Shown: one piece after another, positions 16,626 to 25,756 of the stretch | How positions within the stretch are numbered: position 1 is the stretch's first letter | Layout: every line of letters starts with the position of its first letter | Source: Herbidospora mongoliensis | GTDB lineage: Bacteria > Actinomycetota > Actinomycetes > Streptosporangiales > Streptosporangiaceae | Reading direction: 5' to 3' | Assembly (NCBI RefSeq): GCF_001570545.1 | Contig: NZ_BBXD01000009.1 | Location: forward strand, 310,001 to 374,000 | Length of the DNA: 64,000 nt | Notes under the pieces: model-generated | What the model saw: only the letters and a program-made list of their open reading frames with translations | Databases searched by the model: none | Told to the model about the DNA's origin: nothing | Program-made: the position numbers and the translations under genes

Positions 16626-16862
16626 TCACGACAGAAGGGCGTCGGCCCAGAGTCGCTCGCGCTCCTCGATGTACTCGGCGTCGCTCCGCCACGCGTCGCC
16701 ATGGCCCTCGGCCCACAGCGTCGCCCATGGCTGGACGCCGTCGACGGCCTGCTGCCGCAGGAAGTCATGCATCGAACGGGTGCGCCGGCCGAGCAGTGGC
16801 GGCAGCCGACGGCGCTGAGCCTCGTCCAGGCCGTACACGTCGGCGAAAGCCCTCAGCCTTCG
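16626..16862 (-). pseudogene. C-terminal remnant of an APH-type phosphotransferase
   Basis: Only about 78 codons look real: RLRAFADVYGLDEAQRRRLP, RSMHDFLRQQAVDG and WRSDAEYIEERERLWADAL, which resemble the last helices of aminoglycoside-phosphotransferase-like proteins. The catalytic HxDxxxxN and DxD regions are absent, and upstream sequence switches to unrelated basic-looking codons and then a terminator. The frame ends back-to-back with cydC. Best read as the tail of a deleted gene. A small independent protein is less likely because no start or ribosome site is visible. Confidence 0.5.
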
Positions 16863-16929
16863 ACCGGCCACCGGAAATCGACCAGCCCTCTCAGACTTCC
16901 GGAAACAACGACATCCCCACGCGCGAAAA

Positions 16930-16969
16930 GGCCGACGACGCCCCCCATGCGCTGGGGGCGCCGCCGGCC
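16930..16969 (-). terminator. Intrinsic terminator of the htrA gene
   Basis: On the minus-strand RNA a 16-bp stem (with two G-U pairs) and an 8-nt loop are followed by UUUU, starting about 32 nt after the htrA stop. The G-U pairs make the hairpin better on this strand than on the other, which fixes the direction. Confidence 0.8.
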
Positions 16970-17001
16970 TTCCCTGTTCCCCTACCCGAGAGATTCCCGC
17001 G

Positions 17002-18426
17002 TCAGTTCGTCGTCTTCTCCTCCAGAGTGATCGTCGCCGTACTCGCCTGACCGTTCCGCACATAGGTCACGGTCACCTTGGTGCCCGGGGCGTGGCCGCG
17101 GATGATGCCGACGACGGTCTCGCCCGCGTCCACGGCCGTGTCGTCGACCTTGGTGATGATGTCGCCCTGCTGGAGGCCCGCCTTGGCGGCCGGGCCGTTC
17201 TGCTCGATGGACGCCACCAGGGCGCCGGGGGTGTCGCCGGTCGCGTCGTTGACGCCTACGCCGAGGTAGGCGTGGACGGCCTTGCCGGTCTTGATGAGCT
17301 GGTCGGCGACGTTCTTGGCGGTGTTGATCGGGATCGCGAAGCCGACGCCGATGTTGCCGGAGCCGCCGGAGGTCGCGATGGCGGTGTTGATGCCGATGAC
17401 CTGGCCGGCCGAGTTGACCAGGGCACCGCCCGAGTTGCCGGGGTTGATCGCCGCGTCGGTCTGGACCATGCCGCCGATGGTGGTGCTCGTCTCGGCCGGC
17501 GCCTGCTGCTGCTCCTGCTGTTCCGGCCCGAAGCCGCCGCCGCCCCAGCCCGGAGGCAGTTGCTGGCCGCCGCCACCGCCACCCTCGCCCGAGGTGACCG
17601 TACGGTCGAGGGCCGACACGATGCCCGAGGTGACCGAGCCTTCCAGGCCGAGCGGGCTGCCGATCGCCAGGACCGACTCGCCCACCTGGAGGGCGTCGCT
17701 GTCGCCCAGCGAGGCGGCGGTCAGGCTCGAGACGCCGGTGGCGCGGATGACCGCGATGTCGGTGGTCGGGTCGGTGCCGACGAGGGTCGCCTGGGCGGTC
17801 TTGCCGTCGCTGAACTTGACCGTCATCTGCGAGTTCGCGCCGGCGCCGGCCACCACGTGGTTGTTGGTGAGGATCAGGCCGTCGGCCGAGAGGATCACGC
17901 CGGAGCCCTCGCCCTGGCCCTGCTGCGAGGTGACGGTGATCATGACCACCGACGGCTGCACGGCCTTGGCGACCGCCGCGATCGATCCGGCCATCGGCGC
18001 CGGCTTGACCGGAGCGCCAGGGTTGGAGATCGGGCTGACCGCCACCGGCACCGTGTCGTCGTCCATCGCGTTGGTGATGAGAGCCCCTGCGACCCCACCG
18101 CCGATCGCCACGGCGGCCAGTGCGAGCACCGAGACGCCCCGCTTCCAGGCCCGGCCGTCGGACCGCTGGTGCCGGGGAGGCTCCGGCGGGAGCGGCGGGA
18201 TGCCGAAGACGGCGGTGTTGCCGATCGGGTTCGCGCCGACGTGGCCTTGGATGGGGCCGGGCTCCTGCGGTGGCGGGGGCGGTGCGAAGTGTGGGGTGGG
18301 CTGGTCGGCCCGGTAGTCGCCGTGCTGCGGAGCCCGCCGGCCGAACTGGCTCCAGCCGCGTGCGTCCAGGACCTCGGTGGTCCCCTGTTCGTTCTCCCGC
18401 CGCTCGTCAGCGCTCATCTCTGCCAT
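17002..18426 (-). CDS. HtrA/DegP-like membrane-anchored serine protease with PDZ domain
   Basis: 474-residue trypsin-fold protease for quality control outside the membrane. A Pro-rich cytoplasmic N-terminus (~100 residues) precedes one transmembrane helix (VSVLALAAVAIGGGVAGALI). The chymotrypsin fold has His in TNNHVV, Asp in TTDIAVI and Ser in NPGNSGGAL. A C-terminal PDZ domain follows (HAYLGVGVND to TVTYVRNG). A Gly/Gln/Pro-rich insertion of ~35 residues sits within the protease domain before the Ser, and may be a flexible regulatory loop. Single gene with its own terminator; homologous to mycobacterial HtrA/PepD. Confidence 0.92.
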   Translation of the reverse strand: MAEMSADERRENEQGTTEVLDARGWSQFGRRAPQHGDYRADQPTPHFAPPPPPQEPGPIQGHVGANPIGNTAVFGIPPLPPEPPRHQRSDGRAWKRGVSVLALAAVAIGGGVAGALITNAMDDDTVPVAVSPISNPGAPVKPAPMAGSIAAVAKAVQPSVVMITVTSQQGQGEGSGVILSADGLILTNNHVVAGAGANSQMTVKFSDGKTAQATLVGTDPTTDIAVIRATGVSSLTAASLGDSDALQVGESVLAIGSPLGLEGSVTSGIVSALDRTVTSGEGGGGGGQQLPPGWGGGGFGPEQQEQQQAPAETSTTIGGMVQTDAAINPGNSGGALVNSAGQVIGINTAIATSGGSGNIGVGFAIPINTAKNVADQLIKTGKAVHAYLGVGVNDATGDTPGALVASIEQNGPAAKAGLQQGDIITKVDDTAVDAGETVVGIIRGHAPGTKVTVTYVRNGQASTATITLEEKTTN

Positions 18427-18539
18427 CCCCTAACCGGATTCCCCGGCTCCCTCGGGGCCGGTGGTTCTAAGATGGCAAATCCTCGATAAGGCCCGCTTAA
18501 GCGATCAGCCCGCTGACCTGGCGAAACCGAACGTCCGCC

Positions 18540-20066
18540 TTATCTTCCCTGCTCCAGACGGTATTCGTCGCGCAAAATTCGTTTGTACAACTTTCCGGTG
18601 GGGTGCCGGGGCAGCTCGGTTCGGAAGTCGACGGACCTCGGGCACTTGTAGTGGGCCAGGTTCTCGCGGCAGTACGCGATCAACTCCGCCGCAAGGTCCG
18701 GCCCGGCCTCCGACGGGTCGGCGGGCTCGACTACGGCCTTCACCTGTTCGCCCATCTCCTCGTCCGGCACCCCGAAGACGGCCACGTCGGCGACCTTCGG
18801 ATGGACGGCCAGGAGGTTCTCCGCCTCCTGCGGGTAGATGTTCACCCCGCCCGAGATGATCATGTACGAGCTGCGGTCGGTCAGGTAGAGGAAGCCCTCC
18901 TCGTCGAGGTGGCCGATGTCGCCGAGCGTGGACCAGCCCCGGCCCTTCGGGTCGTGCGCGGCGGCGGTCTTCCCGGGGTCGCCGTGGTAGACGAACCGCG
19001 GCCCGTCGGAGATGTAGACGACGCCGGTCTCCCCCGGGGCCAGCTCCTCGCCCCCGGGGTCGAGGATGTGCAGCTTGCCGAGCAGCGGCCGCCCCACGGT
19101 GCCCTTGTGGGCGAGCCAGTCGTGCGGGCCGGCGTACACGAAGCCGTTGCCCTCGGTGCCCGCGTAGTACTCGTGCACGATGGGGCCCCACCAGGCCATC
19201 ATCCGCTCCTTGACCGGGATGGGGCAGGGCGCGGCGGCGTGGATGGCGTAGGCCAGCGTCGACAGGTCGAACTGGGCGCGCACCTCGGCGGGGAGTTTCA
19301 GGAACTTGATGAAGTGGGTCGGCACCCACTGGGAGTGCGTGACGCCGTACTTCTCAATGACCGCCAAAGCCTGTGAAGGGTCGAAGCGGTCCATGACGAC
19401 GACCGTGGCGCCGAAGCGCTGGAAGGTGAGCGAGTAGCGCAGCGGGGCCGCGTGGTAGAGCGGCGCCGGCGACAGGTAGACGCTGTCGGCCGTGGGCGCG
19501 AACAGGAAGCCGATCAGTTGCATCAGCGGGCCGGGTTCGTCGAGGGGCCGGCCGGTCCAGTTGGGCTTGACGCCCTTCGGGCGGCCGGTGGTGCCCGAGG
19601 AGTAGAGCATGTCGATGCCCTGCACCTCGTCGGCCACGGGGGTGGCGGGCATGGGGGCGGTCGCGGCCTCGTACGAGAGGAAACCCGGCACCGTGCCGTC
19701 GAGCATGAGGCGGATCGGCGGGCCGGTCACCGCGGCGGCCGTCTCGGCGCACGCCGCCGAGCTGATGAACGCCTTCGCGCCGCAGTTCTCCACGATGTAC
19801 GTCAGCTCGCCCGCCTGCAGCCGCGAACTGATCGCCGTGTAGAACAGCCCCGAGCGCTGGGCCGCCCACGCGATCACGAGGAACAGGGGGTGGTTCTCGA
19901 GCATGAACGCGATGTGGTCGCCGGGCCGCAGTCCGGCCTCGCGCAGCAGGTGGGCGAGGCGGTTGGACTCCTCGTCGAGTTCCCGGTAGGTGACCACCCG
20001 GCCGGAACCGGCCATGATCACAGCGGCTTTGTCTGGGCTCACGGCGGCGATGGCACCCGGATACAT
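18540..20066 (-). CDS. AMP-dependent acyl-CoA synthetase/ligase (FadD-like)
   Basis: 508-residue ANL-superfamily enzyme, activating a carboxylic acid as acyl-AMP and then acyl-CoA. Motifs: YSSGTTGRPKGV (P-loop), HEYYAGTEGNGF (A5 region), TLGDIGHLDEEGFLYLTDR (A7/A8 hinge) and the catalytic Lys in HPTGKLYKR. Family-level similarity is to fatty-acid or cholesterol side-chain CoA ligases of actinobacteria; the substrate is not readable. It appears to be a single gene, separated by a terminator from the upstream gene on the same strand. Confidence 0.9.
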   Translation of the reverse strand: MYPGAIAAVSPDKAAVIMAGSGRVVTYRELDEESNRLAHLLREAGLRPGDHIAFMLENHPLFLVIAWAAQRSGLFYTAISSRLQAGELTYIVENCGAKAFISSAACAETAAAVTGPPIRLMLDGTVPGFLSYEAATAPMPATPVADEVQGIDMLYSSGTTGRPKGVKPNWTGRPLDEPGPLMQLIGFLFAPTADSVYLSPAPLYHAAPLRYSLTFQRFGATVVVMDRFDPSQALAVIEKYGVTHSQWVPTHFIKFLKLPAEVRAQFDLSTLAYAIHAAAPCPIPVKERMMAWWGPIVHEYYAGTEGNGFVYAGPHDWLAHKGTVGRPLLGKLHILDPGGEELAPGETGVVYISDGPRFVYHGDPGKTAAAHDPKGRGWSTLGDIGHLDEEGFLYLTDRSSYMIISGGVNIYPQEAENLLAVHPKVADVAVFGVPDEEMGEQVKAVVEPADPSEAGPDLAAELIAYCRENLAHYKCPRSVDFRTELPRHPTGKLYKRILRDEYRLEQGR

Positions 20067-20108
20067 GACCGAACGGTACTCGGTGATCGTCGGGGTGAAA
20101 AGGAAGAA

Positions 20109-20138
20109 ACGGCCCGCGCCGGGAGTGGCGCGGGCCGT
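20109..20138 (-). terminator. Terminator after the Trp/Lys-rich protein gene
   Basis: ACGGCCCGCGCC pairs with GGCGCGGGCCGT around a 6-nt loop. On the minus strand it is followed by UUUCUU, so it serves the gene ending at 20181 and shields fadD. Confidence 0.85.
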
Positions 20139-20180
20139 TCAGTAGACCGCTCAGCCTACCGTTTCAGGGGTTTCAGCAGC

Positions 20181-20750
20181 TCAGGCAGCTGCGTACACCG
20201 GGGACCAGGGACCGAAGAAGCCCTTGGGGCCGAAGTGGTTGCCGCGGGAGACCTGGACGTCGATCGTGTTCACGTTCGTCTCGGTGAACCCGATCCAGTC
20301 GCCGCCCTTGTGGCAGTTCTTGAACTTCTCGAAGGAGGTGTGGCCGTCGAGGTCCTCGATCTTGAAGACGGCCCAGGCGCACTTGTACTTCTTGTCGCCC
20401 CACCACTTGTGGTTCGTGAGTTCACCCTTGACCGAGATCTTGGTGTACTCCTCCCACTTCCAGGTCCACTTCTTCTCCCACTTCCAGCCGACGACCTTGC
20501 ACTTCTTGTCGCCGTGCTCCCACCAGCACTTCTTGATGGGCTTCTTGAACTTCTCCCAGTACCAGACCTTCTTCTTCTCGTGGTCGACGACGAACTTGCC
20601 CTCGGCCTCGGCCTTGTGGTCTGCGGAGAAGTAGGGACCCCAGTGTCCGACGAACGGGGACGCACTGGCGGTCGCCGGCGCAACCACGGCGCCGGTGATG
20701 AGAGCGGCGGCGACGCCACCGGTCACGAGGAGCTTCTTGATGAATCGCAC
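20181..20750 (-). CDS. Secreted Trp/Lys-rich protein of unknown function
   Basis: 189 residues. A signal peptide (RFIKKLLVTGGVAAALITGAVVAPATASA) is followed by a mature part of ~160 residues dominated by Trp and Lys. Examples are KVWYWEKFKKPIKKCWW, VGWKWEKKWTWKWEEY and NHKWWGDKKYKCAW. Four Cys could form disulfides. The second half is more ordinary (DLDGHTSFEKFKNCHKGGDWIG) and looks like a small beta-sandwich. The GTG at 20750 has GAGAGGAA upstream. Lys is encoded almost only by AAG. I do not recognise the family. Surface, carbohydrate or membrane binding are guesses from the aromatic/basic composition. Confidence 0.8.
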   Translation of the reverse strand: MRFIKKLLVTGGVAAALITGAVVAPATASASPFVGHWGPYFSADHKAEAEGKFVVDHEKKKVWYWEKFKKPIKKCWWEHGDKKCKVVGWKWEKKWTWKWEEYTKISVKGELTNHKWWGDKKYKCAWAVFKIEDLDGHTSFEKFKNCHKGGDWIGFTETNVNTIDVQVSRGNHFGPKGFFGPWSPVYAAA

Positions 20751-20853
20751 TTTCTGATTCCTCTCGGGACGAGGAGTTTTGACAAGGTAAGAAGTAATCC
20801 GTCCCGATAGAGGCTGAGTAGCGACCGGCTTGACGCTCGCTTTAAAGCCCAGG

Positions 20854-21483
20854 TCACACCCCGACGATGAGACCCATCGCGCGTTTCCGCAGCTCAGGGC
20901 TGGCGTTCGCGGCCGAGCCTGAAGTGAACGGTGGGGCCGGGTCATACTCCATCGCCAGCTGCACGGCCCTGGCGGTGTCCTCGTCCCGCAGGCGGGCCAG
21001 GAGTTCCAGCGCCATGTCGATGCCGGCCGACACCCCGGCGGCGGTGACGACCTTCCCCTCCGTGACGACCCGTTCGGCGACCGGGATCGCGCCGAACCCC
21101 GCCAGCTGGTCGTGGAAGCCCCAGTGGGTGGTGGCCGGGAGCCCCTTCAGCAGGCCCGCGTGCGCGAGCAGGAACGAGCCGCTGCAGACCGAGGTGGTCC
21201 ACGTCGTGGTCTGGTGGGCGGTCCTGATCCACTCGACGAGGCGGGCGTCGTTCAGCGCCTCGACCGTGCCGGGGCCGCCGGGAACGAGGATCACATCGGG
21301 ATCGGGCAGTTCGTCGTAGGTCGCGGTCGCGATGATCGACAGGCTGCCCTGGTCGTCGAGCACCGGCCCCGTGTCCCCCGCCACGAAGGTGACGGAGATG
21401 CCGGGCGTGAACGCCAGGACGGTGTAGGGGCCGACCGCGTCGAGGGCGGTGAAGCCGGGGTAGAGAGGGATGGCGACGCGCAT
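20854..21483 (-). CDS. DJ-1/PfpI family protein (isonitrile hydratase-like)
   Basis: 209-residue class I glutamine-amidotransferase-like protein. Key features: LYPGFTALDAVGPYTVL with the conserved Asp/Glu pocket region, VPGGPGTVEAL, and the nucleophile elbow TSVCSGSFLLAHAGLL with the reactive Cys, followed by TTHWGFHDQL. This pattern fits isonitrile hydratase-like or other thiol-based small-molecule hydrolases. The gene starts directly after the stop of an AraC-type regulator that carries the same fold, so the pair is an operon and the regulator may sense a related compound. Confidence 0.87.
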   Translation of the reverse strand: MRVAIPLYPGFTALDAVGPYTVLAFTPGISVTFVAGDTGPVLDDQGSLSIIATATYDELPDPDVILVPGGPGTVEALNDARLVEWIRTAHQTTTWTTSVCSGSFLLAHAGLLKGLPATTHWGFHDQLAGFGAIPVAERVVTEGKVVTAAGVSAGIDMALELLARLRDEDTARAVQLAMEYDPAPPFTSGSAANASPELRKRAMGLIVGV

Positions 21484-22440
21484 CTAGTGCTCCTTGGTCC
21501 GGAATCGGCGGCGGTAGTCGCCGGGGGAAACGCGCAGGTGCCGCCGGAACACCCGGTAGAGGCTCCCGGGCAGGCCGAGGCCGGTGCGCCGGGCGACGAC
21601 GTCGAGCGGTTCGTCGGTGGCCTCCAGCAGGCGCCGGGCCGCGCCGGTGCGGGCGAGTTCGACGTACCGCCCGGGCGGCATGCCGGTCTCGTCGGTGAAG
21701 ACGCGGGAGAAGTGGCGCTCGCTCAGGTTCATCCGGCGGGCCAGCGCCGGGACGCTGAGGTCCTCGGCGGGGTGCTCGTCGATCCAGGCCTGCAGCTCCT
21801 TCAGAGGCTCACTTCTCGGTACGGCCTGGATCGGCGCCGAGAACTGCGACTGCCCGCCGGGCCGGTGGAGGTAGACGACGAGCCCCCTGGCGATGTCCCG
21901 GGCGACCGCGTGGCCGTGGTCGTCGGCGACCATCGCCAGGGCCAGGTCGATGCCGGTGGTCACCCCGGCGGAGGTCCAGACGTCGCCGCTCCTGACGTAG
22001 ATCGCGTCGGGGTCGGTCTCGACGGCGGGATATCGCCTGCTCAGGTCGTCGGTGGCAAGCCAGTGGGTGGTGGCCTTCCCGCCGTCGAGCAGCCCGGCCT
22101 CGGCGAGCACGAAGGCGCCCGTACAGACCGATCCGGTGCGTCTGGCCCCCGCCGCCAGCCTGCGGACCCCCTCCACCAGGCCGGGGTCGCGCAGATGGTC
22201 GTCGATGGTGAGCCCGCCGGCCACCAGCAGCGTGTCGACCGGGCCCGTGATCTCCCCGATCGGGGTCTCCACCAGCGTGGCCAGCCCGTTCGAGGACCGG
22301 ACGGGCCCCGCGACGGCCGAGGTCACCTCCATCGTGTACGCCGCCTCCCGGCAGACCAGCCGCGCGGTGGCGAACACGTCGGCCGGACCGGCCAGATCGA
22401 GGTGCTGGAACCCTTCGGTGATGACGACGACGACCCGCAT
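21484..22440 (-). CDS. GlxA-type AraC family regulator with DJ-1/PfpI sensor domain
   Basis: 318 residues: N-terminal DJ-1/PfpI-like domain (residues ~1-190, with the Cys elbow SVCTGAFVLAEAGLL) and a C-terminal AraC double helix-turn-helix (DLSVPALARRMNLSERHFSRVFTDETGMPPGRYVELAR and GLGLPGSLYRVFRRHLRVSPGDYRRRF). Likely an activator of the following DJ-1 gene. ATG 22440 was chosen over the longer frame because GGAG precedes it and the domain begins MRVVVVITEG. Its stop TAG is immediately followed by the next ATG. Confidence 0.9.
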   Translation of the reverse strand: MRVVVVITEGFQHLDLAGPADVFATARLVCREAAYTMEVTSAVAGPVRSSNGLATLVETPIGEITGPVDTLLVAGGLTIDDHLRDPGLVEGVRRLAAGARRTGSVCTGAFVLAEAGLLDGGKATTHWLATDDLSRRYPAVETDPDAIYVRSGDVWTSAGVTTGIDLALAMVADDHGHAVARDIARGLVVYLHRPGGQSQFSAPIQAVPRSEPLKELQAWIDEHPAEDLSVPALARRMNLSERHFSRVFTDETGMPPGRYVELARTGAARRLLEATDEPLDVVARRTGLGLPGSLYRVFRRHLRVSPGDYRRRFRTKEH

Positions 22441-22507
22441 GACTCCATCCTGGGAGCCGTCGGGCGATGGCCGCAACGACGGGGACCTTGCAGATCAGGA
22501 CATGACG

Positions 22508-22538
22508 AAGGGGGCTCCCCTGTCCCGGGAGCCCCCTT
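22508..22538 (-). terminator. Terminator after lon
   Basis: AAGGGGGCTCCC pairs with GGGAGCCCCCTT around a 7-nt loop, beginning 9 nt beyond the lon stop. It separates lon from the glxA-like gene on the same strand. Confidence 0.85.
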
Positions 22539-22546
22539 CTGGTGTG

Positions 22547-24919
22547 TTACGCGGCGGCCGTCTGGCTCACCGTCGCCGGGGTCAGCGCGATCTCCAGGAC
22601 CTCACGCACGTCGCTGACGGCGTGGACCGTGAGGTCGGCCAGCACCTCGGCCGGGACGTCGTCGAGATCCGGCTCGTTGCGGGCCGGGATCAGGACGGTG
22701 GTGATGCCCGCCCGATGGGCGGCCAGCAGCTTCTGCTTGACGCCGCCGATCGGCAGGACCCGCCCGGTCAGCGACACCTCACCGGTCATCGCCACGTCGT
22801 TGCGCACCGGGCGCCCGCTGAGCAGCGAGGCCAGCGCGGTCGTCATGGTGACGCCGGCCGACGGGCCGTCCTTCGGCACCGCGCCCGCCGGGACGTGGAT
22901 GTGGATCTGACGGTCCTTCAGCGACCCGACCGGCAGCTCCAGCTCCGCGCCGCGTGAGCGCAGGTAGGAGAGCGCGATCTGGGCCGACTCCTTCATCACG
23001 TCGCCGAGCTGACCGGTCAGGGTCACCCCGGTCGAGCCGGTCTCCGGGTCGGCCAGCGACGCCTCGACGTAGAGGACGTCACCGCCCGCGCCGGTCACCG
23101 CGAGGCCCGTGGACACGCCGGGCACCGAGGTGCGCTGGCGCGACTCCGGCAGCGACGACTCCGGCACGTGACGCGGCCGCCCGAGGTAGGCGACCAGGTC
23201 GGCGTCGGCGACGGTCAGCGGCAGGGACCGCTCGCCCATCGCGACCGACGCGGCGACCTTGCGCAGGATCCGCGCGACCGACCGCTCCAGGGAGCGGACG
23301 CCGGCCTCCCGGGTGTATTCACCCGCGACGCGGCGCAGCGCGCCGTCTTCGATCGTGACCTCGTCGGCGGTCAGACCGGCCTTGTCGAGCTGCCGGGGCA
23401 GCAGGTGGTCACGGGCGATGACGACCTTCTCGTCTTCGGTGTAGCCGTCGAGGGTGACGATGTCCATGCGGTCGAGCAGCGGGCCGGGGATCTGCTCCAG
23501 GGCGTTGGCGGTGGCCAGGAACAGCACGTCGGACAGGTCGAGCTCGACCTCGAGGTAGTGGTCGCGGAACGTGTGGTTCTGCGCCGGGTCGAGCACCTCC
23601 AGCAGGGCGGCGGTGGGGTCGCCCCGGTAGTCGGCGCCGATCTTGTCGACCTCGTCGAGCAGCACGACCGGGTTCATCGACCCGGCCTCGCGGATCGCCC
23701 GGACGATGCGGCCCGGCAGCGCGCCGACGTAGGTGCGCCGGTGACCGCGGATCTCCGCCTCGTCGCGGACGCCGCCGAGCGCCACCCGGACGAACTTGCG
23801 CCCCATGGCGCGGGCGACCGACTCGCCGAGCGAGGTCTTGCCGACCCCGGGAGGACCGGCCAGCGCGAGCACCGCGCCGGAGCGCCGCCCGCCGACGACG
23901 CCGAGCCCCTGGTCGGCCCGCCGCTTGCGGACCGCGAGATATTCGATGATCCGGTCCTTCACGTCGTCGAGGCCGGTGTGGTCGGCGTCGAGGATCGCGC
24001 GGGCGGAGGCGATGTCGTATTCGTCTTCGGTGCGCTCGTTCCACGGCAGGTCGAGGACGGTGTCGAGCCAGGTGCGGATCCAACCGGTCTCGGGCGACTG
24101 GTCGGAGGTGCGCTCGAGCTTGTCGACCTCCTTGAGGGCCGCCTCACGCACCTTCTCGGGCAGGTCGGCCGCCTCGACCCGGGCGCGGTAGTCCTGCTCC
24201 TCGGTCTCGGGGTCGCCGTTCAGCTCGGCCAGTTCCTTGCGGACCGCCGCGAGCTGCTGGCGGAGCAGGAACTCGCGCTGCTGCTTCTCCATGCCCTCCT
24301 GGACGTCCTTGCGGATCGTCTCGGCGACGTCGACCTCGGCCAGGTGGTCGCGGGCCCAGCCGACGAGCTTCTCCAGCCGCTCGCCCGCGTCGGCCAGCTC
24401 CAGGAGCAGCAGCTTCTGGGCGGTCGACAGCCAGGGCGCGTAGCCGGAGCTGTCGGCCAGGACCGAGGCGTCGTCGATGCCGTTGACCTGGTCGACGACC
24501 TGCCAGGCGCCGCGCTTCTGCAGGATCGTGGTGGTGAGCGCCTTGTATTCCTTCATCAGGGAGCTCACCTGGGCGTCGGGCTCATCGGTGCTCTTCGGCA
24601 CGATGGTGGCCTCAACCCACAGGGCCGCGCCGGGACCGGTCGTGCCGGTGCCCACGCGTGCCCGCGACACACCCCGCACCACGGCGGCGGGCTCGCCCCC
24701 GGGCAGCCTTCCGACCTGCTCGACGACGGCGGTGACGCCGACCGCCCCGTAGTGCCCGTCGATGCGGGGCACCAGGAGGACATGCGGCTTCTTCGCGCCG
24801 GTGGCCTGGGCGGCCTCGATCGCCGCGCGCACCTCAGAGTCGGACAGATCGAGGGGGACGACCATGCCGGGCAGGACGACCTCGTCGTCCAGCGGCAGGA
24901 CGGGAAGGATCTCAGTCAT
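22547..24919 (-). CDS. lon: ATP-dependent protease Lon
   Basis: 790-residue LonA: N-terminal substrate-binding LAN domain (residues 1-~200), a coiled helical region, AAA+ module with Walker [11 protein letters not shown] and Walker [12 protein letters not shown], and a C-terminal Ser-Lys protease domain with catalytic Ser in [10 protein letters not shown] and Lys in [10 protein letters not shown]. It degrades misfolded and selected regulatory proteins in the cytoplasm. ATG 24919 has GAGGAG 6 nt upstream. A HAIR-like element lies 15 nt upstream of the start, matching HspR control of lon in Streptomyces. Confidence 0.97.
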   Translation of the reverse strand: MTEILPVLPLDDEVVLPGMVVPLDLSDSEVRAAIEAAQATGAKKPHVLLVPRIDGHYGAVGVTAVVEQVGRLPGGEPAAVVRGVSRARVGTGTTGPGAALWVEATIVPKSTDEPDAQVSSLMKEYKALTTTILQKRGAWQVVDQVNGIDDASVLADSSGYAPWLSTAQKLLLLELADAGERLEKLVGWARDHLAEVDVAETIRKDVQEGMEKQQREFLLRQQLAAVRKELAELNGDPETEEQDYRARVEAADLPEKVREAALKEVDKLERTSDQSPETGWIRTWLDTVLDLPWNERTEDEYDIASARAILDADHTGLDDVKDRIIEYLAVRKRRADQGLGVVGGRRSGAVLALAGPPGVGKTSLGESVARAMGRKFVRVALGGVRDEAEIRGHRRTYVGALPGRIVRAIREAGSMNPVVLLDEVDKIGADYRGDPTAALLEVLDPAQNHTFRDHYLEVELDLSDVLFLATANALEQIPGPLLDRMDIVTLDGYTEDEKVVIARDHLLPRQLDKAGLTADEVTIEDGALRRVAGEYTREAGVRSLERSVARILRKVAASVAMGERSLPLTVADADLVAYLGRPRHVPESSLPESRQRTSVPGVSTGLAVTGAGGDVLYVEASLADPETGSTGVTLTGQLGDVMKESAQIALSYLRSRGAELELPVGSLKDRQIHIHVPAGAVPKDGPSAGVTMTTALASLLSGRPVRNDVAMTGEVSLTGRVLPIGGVKQKLLAAHRAGITTVLIPARNEPDLDDVPAEVLADLTVHAVSDVREVLEIALTPATVSQTAAA

Positions 24920-24933
24920 GTGCGCTCCTCAGC

Positions 24934-24954
24934 CTTGAGTTATATGCGCTCAAC
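24934..24954 (-). promoter_or_regulatory. HAIR-like HspR operator upstream of lon
   Basis: CTTGAGT-N7-GCTCAAC agrees with the HAIR consensus CTTGAGT-N7-ACTCAAG in 12 of 14 positions and is correctly spaced. HspR, the dnaK-operon repressor, binds such sites to hold lon low without heat stress. hspR is not in the window. Confidence 0.75.
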
Positions 24955-25113
24955 TAAGGGGAGTCCCATGGTGTTCCCAAGATTGCGTGAGTTCGCTGAG
25001 AGCGATCGTAATCGTGTAATCAGGTTTAACGACAACGTGTCATCAACATGTTGACGACCATGGCGAAGGTTTGTGACACTTCGTCATGAACGACACGTGC
25101 TGAGGAGCCTGCG

Positions 25114-25755
25114 ATGGGTTTTGCCGAGGTCCTGCGGACCGCGACCTGGACCGACCACGAGTCCGCGGAGGACGACAGCTACCTGAAGAACCTGATGGCG
25201 GGCAGGCTTAGTCCCGAGGCCTACGGCGAGATGGTGGCCCAGCACTACTTCGCCTACATGGCCTTGGACGGAGCCTCCCGCCGCCTGGCCGACGACCCGG
25301 TCGCCGGCGCCTTCGTCTTCCCCGAGCTCTACCGGGAAGACGCTCTCGTACGCGACCTCAAGGCCGTCTACGGCGACGACTGGGCCGGGCGGATCGCCCC
25401 CAGCAAGCCGACCCAGACACTGGTGGCCCGGATCAACCAGGTTTCCGACTCGCCGGGCGGATATGTGGCGCACCATTACACTCGTTACCTCGGCGACCTG
25501 TCCGGGGGGCAGTTCATCCGGATGGAACTGCAGAAGATCTACGGCTACGGCAAGGGGGGCGGGGTGGACTTCTACCACTTCGACATCGGCAGCCTCCCGC
25601 GCTTCAAGGACGAATACCGGCGCCGCCTCGACGTGCTCGGCGAGAGTCTCGACGAGGCCGGGCGGCAGCGGATGATCCGCGAGACGCGCCTGGCCTACCA
25701 GCTCAACACCGAGGTGCTTGGCGACCTGGGCCGGGTGGCCACGGTGGCGGCCTGA
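25114..25755 (+). CDS. Heme oxygenase (biliverdin-producing)
   Basis: 213-residue all-helical heme oxygenase of the HmuO/HO-1 family, opening heme to biliverdin, CO and Fe2+ with external electrons. Visible features: the proximal-His region LRTATWTDHESAED near residue 15, AHHYTRYLGDLSGGQ (distal helix with the GDLSGGQ signature) and the C-terminal LAYQLNTEVLGDL. GAGGAG stands before the ATG. It shares an operon with a TetR gene that starts 1 nt after its stop, so the regulator may respond to heme or iron. Likely roles are iron release from heme or heme turnover (inference). Confidence 0.94.
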   Translation: MGFAEVLRTATWTDHESAEDDSYLKNLMAGRLSPEAYGEMVAQHYFAYMALDGASRRLADDPVAGAFVFPELYREDALVRDLKAVYGDDWAGRIAPSKPTQTLVARINQVSDSPGGYVAHHYTRYLGDLSGGQFIRMELQKIYGYGKGGGVDFYHFDIGSLPRFKDEYRRRLDVLGESLDEAGRQRMIRETRLAYQLNTEVLGDLGRVATVAA

Positions 25756-25756
25756 C

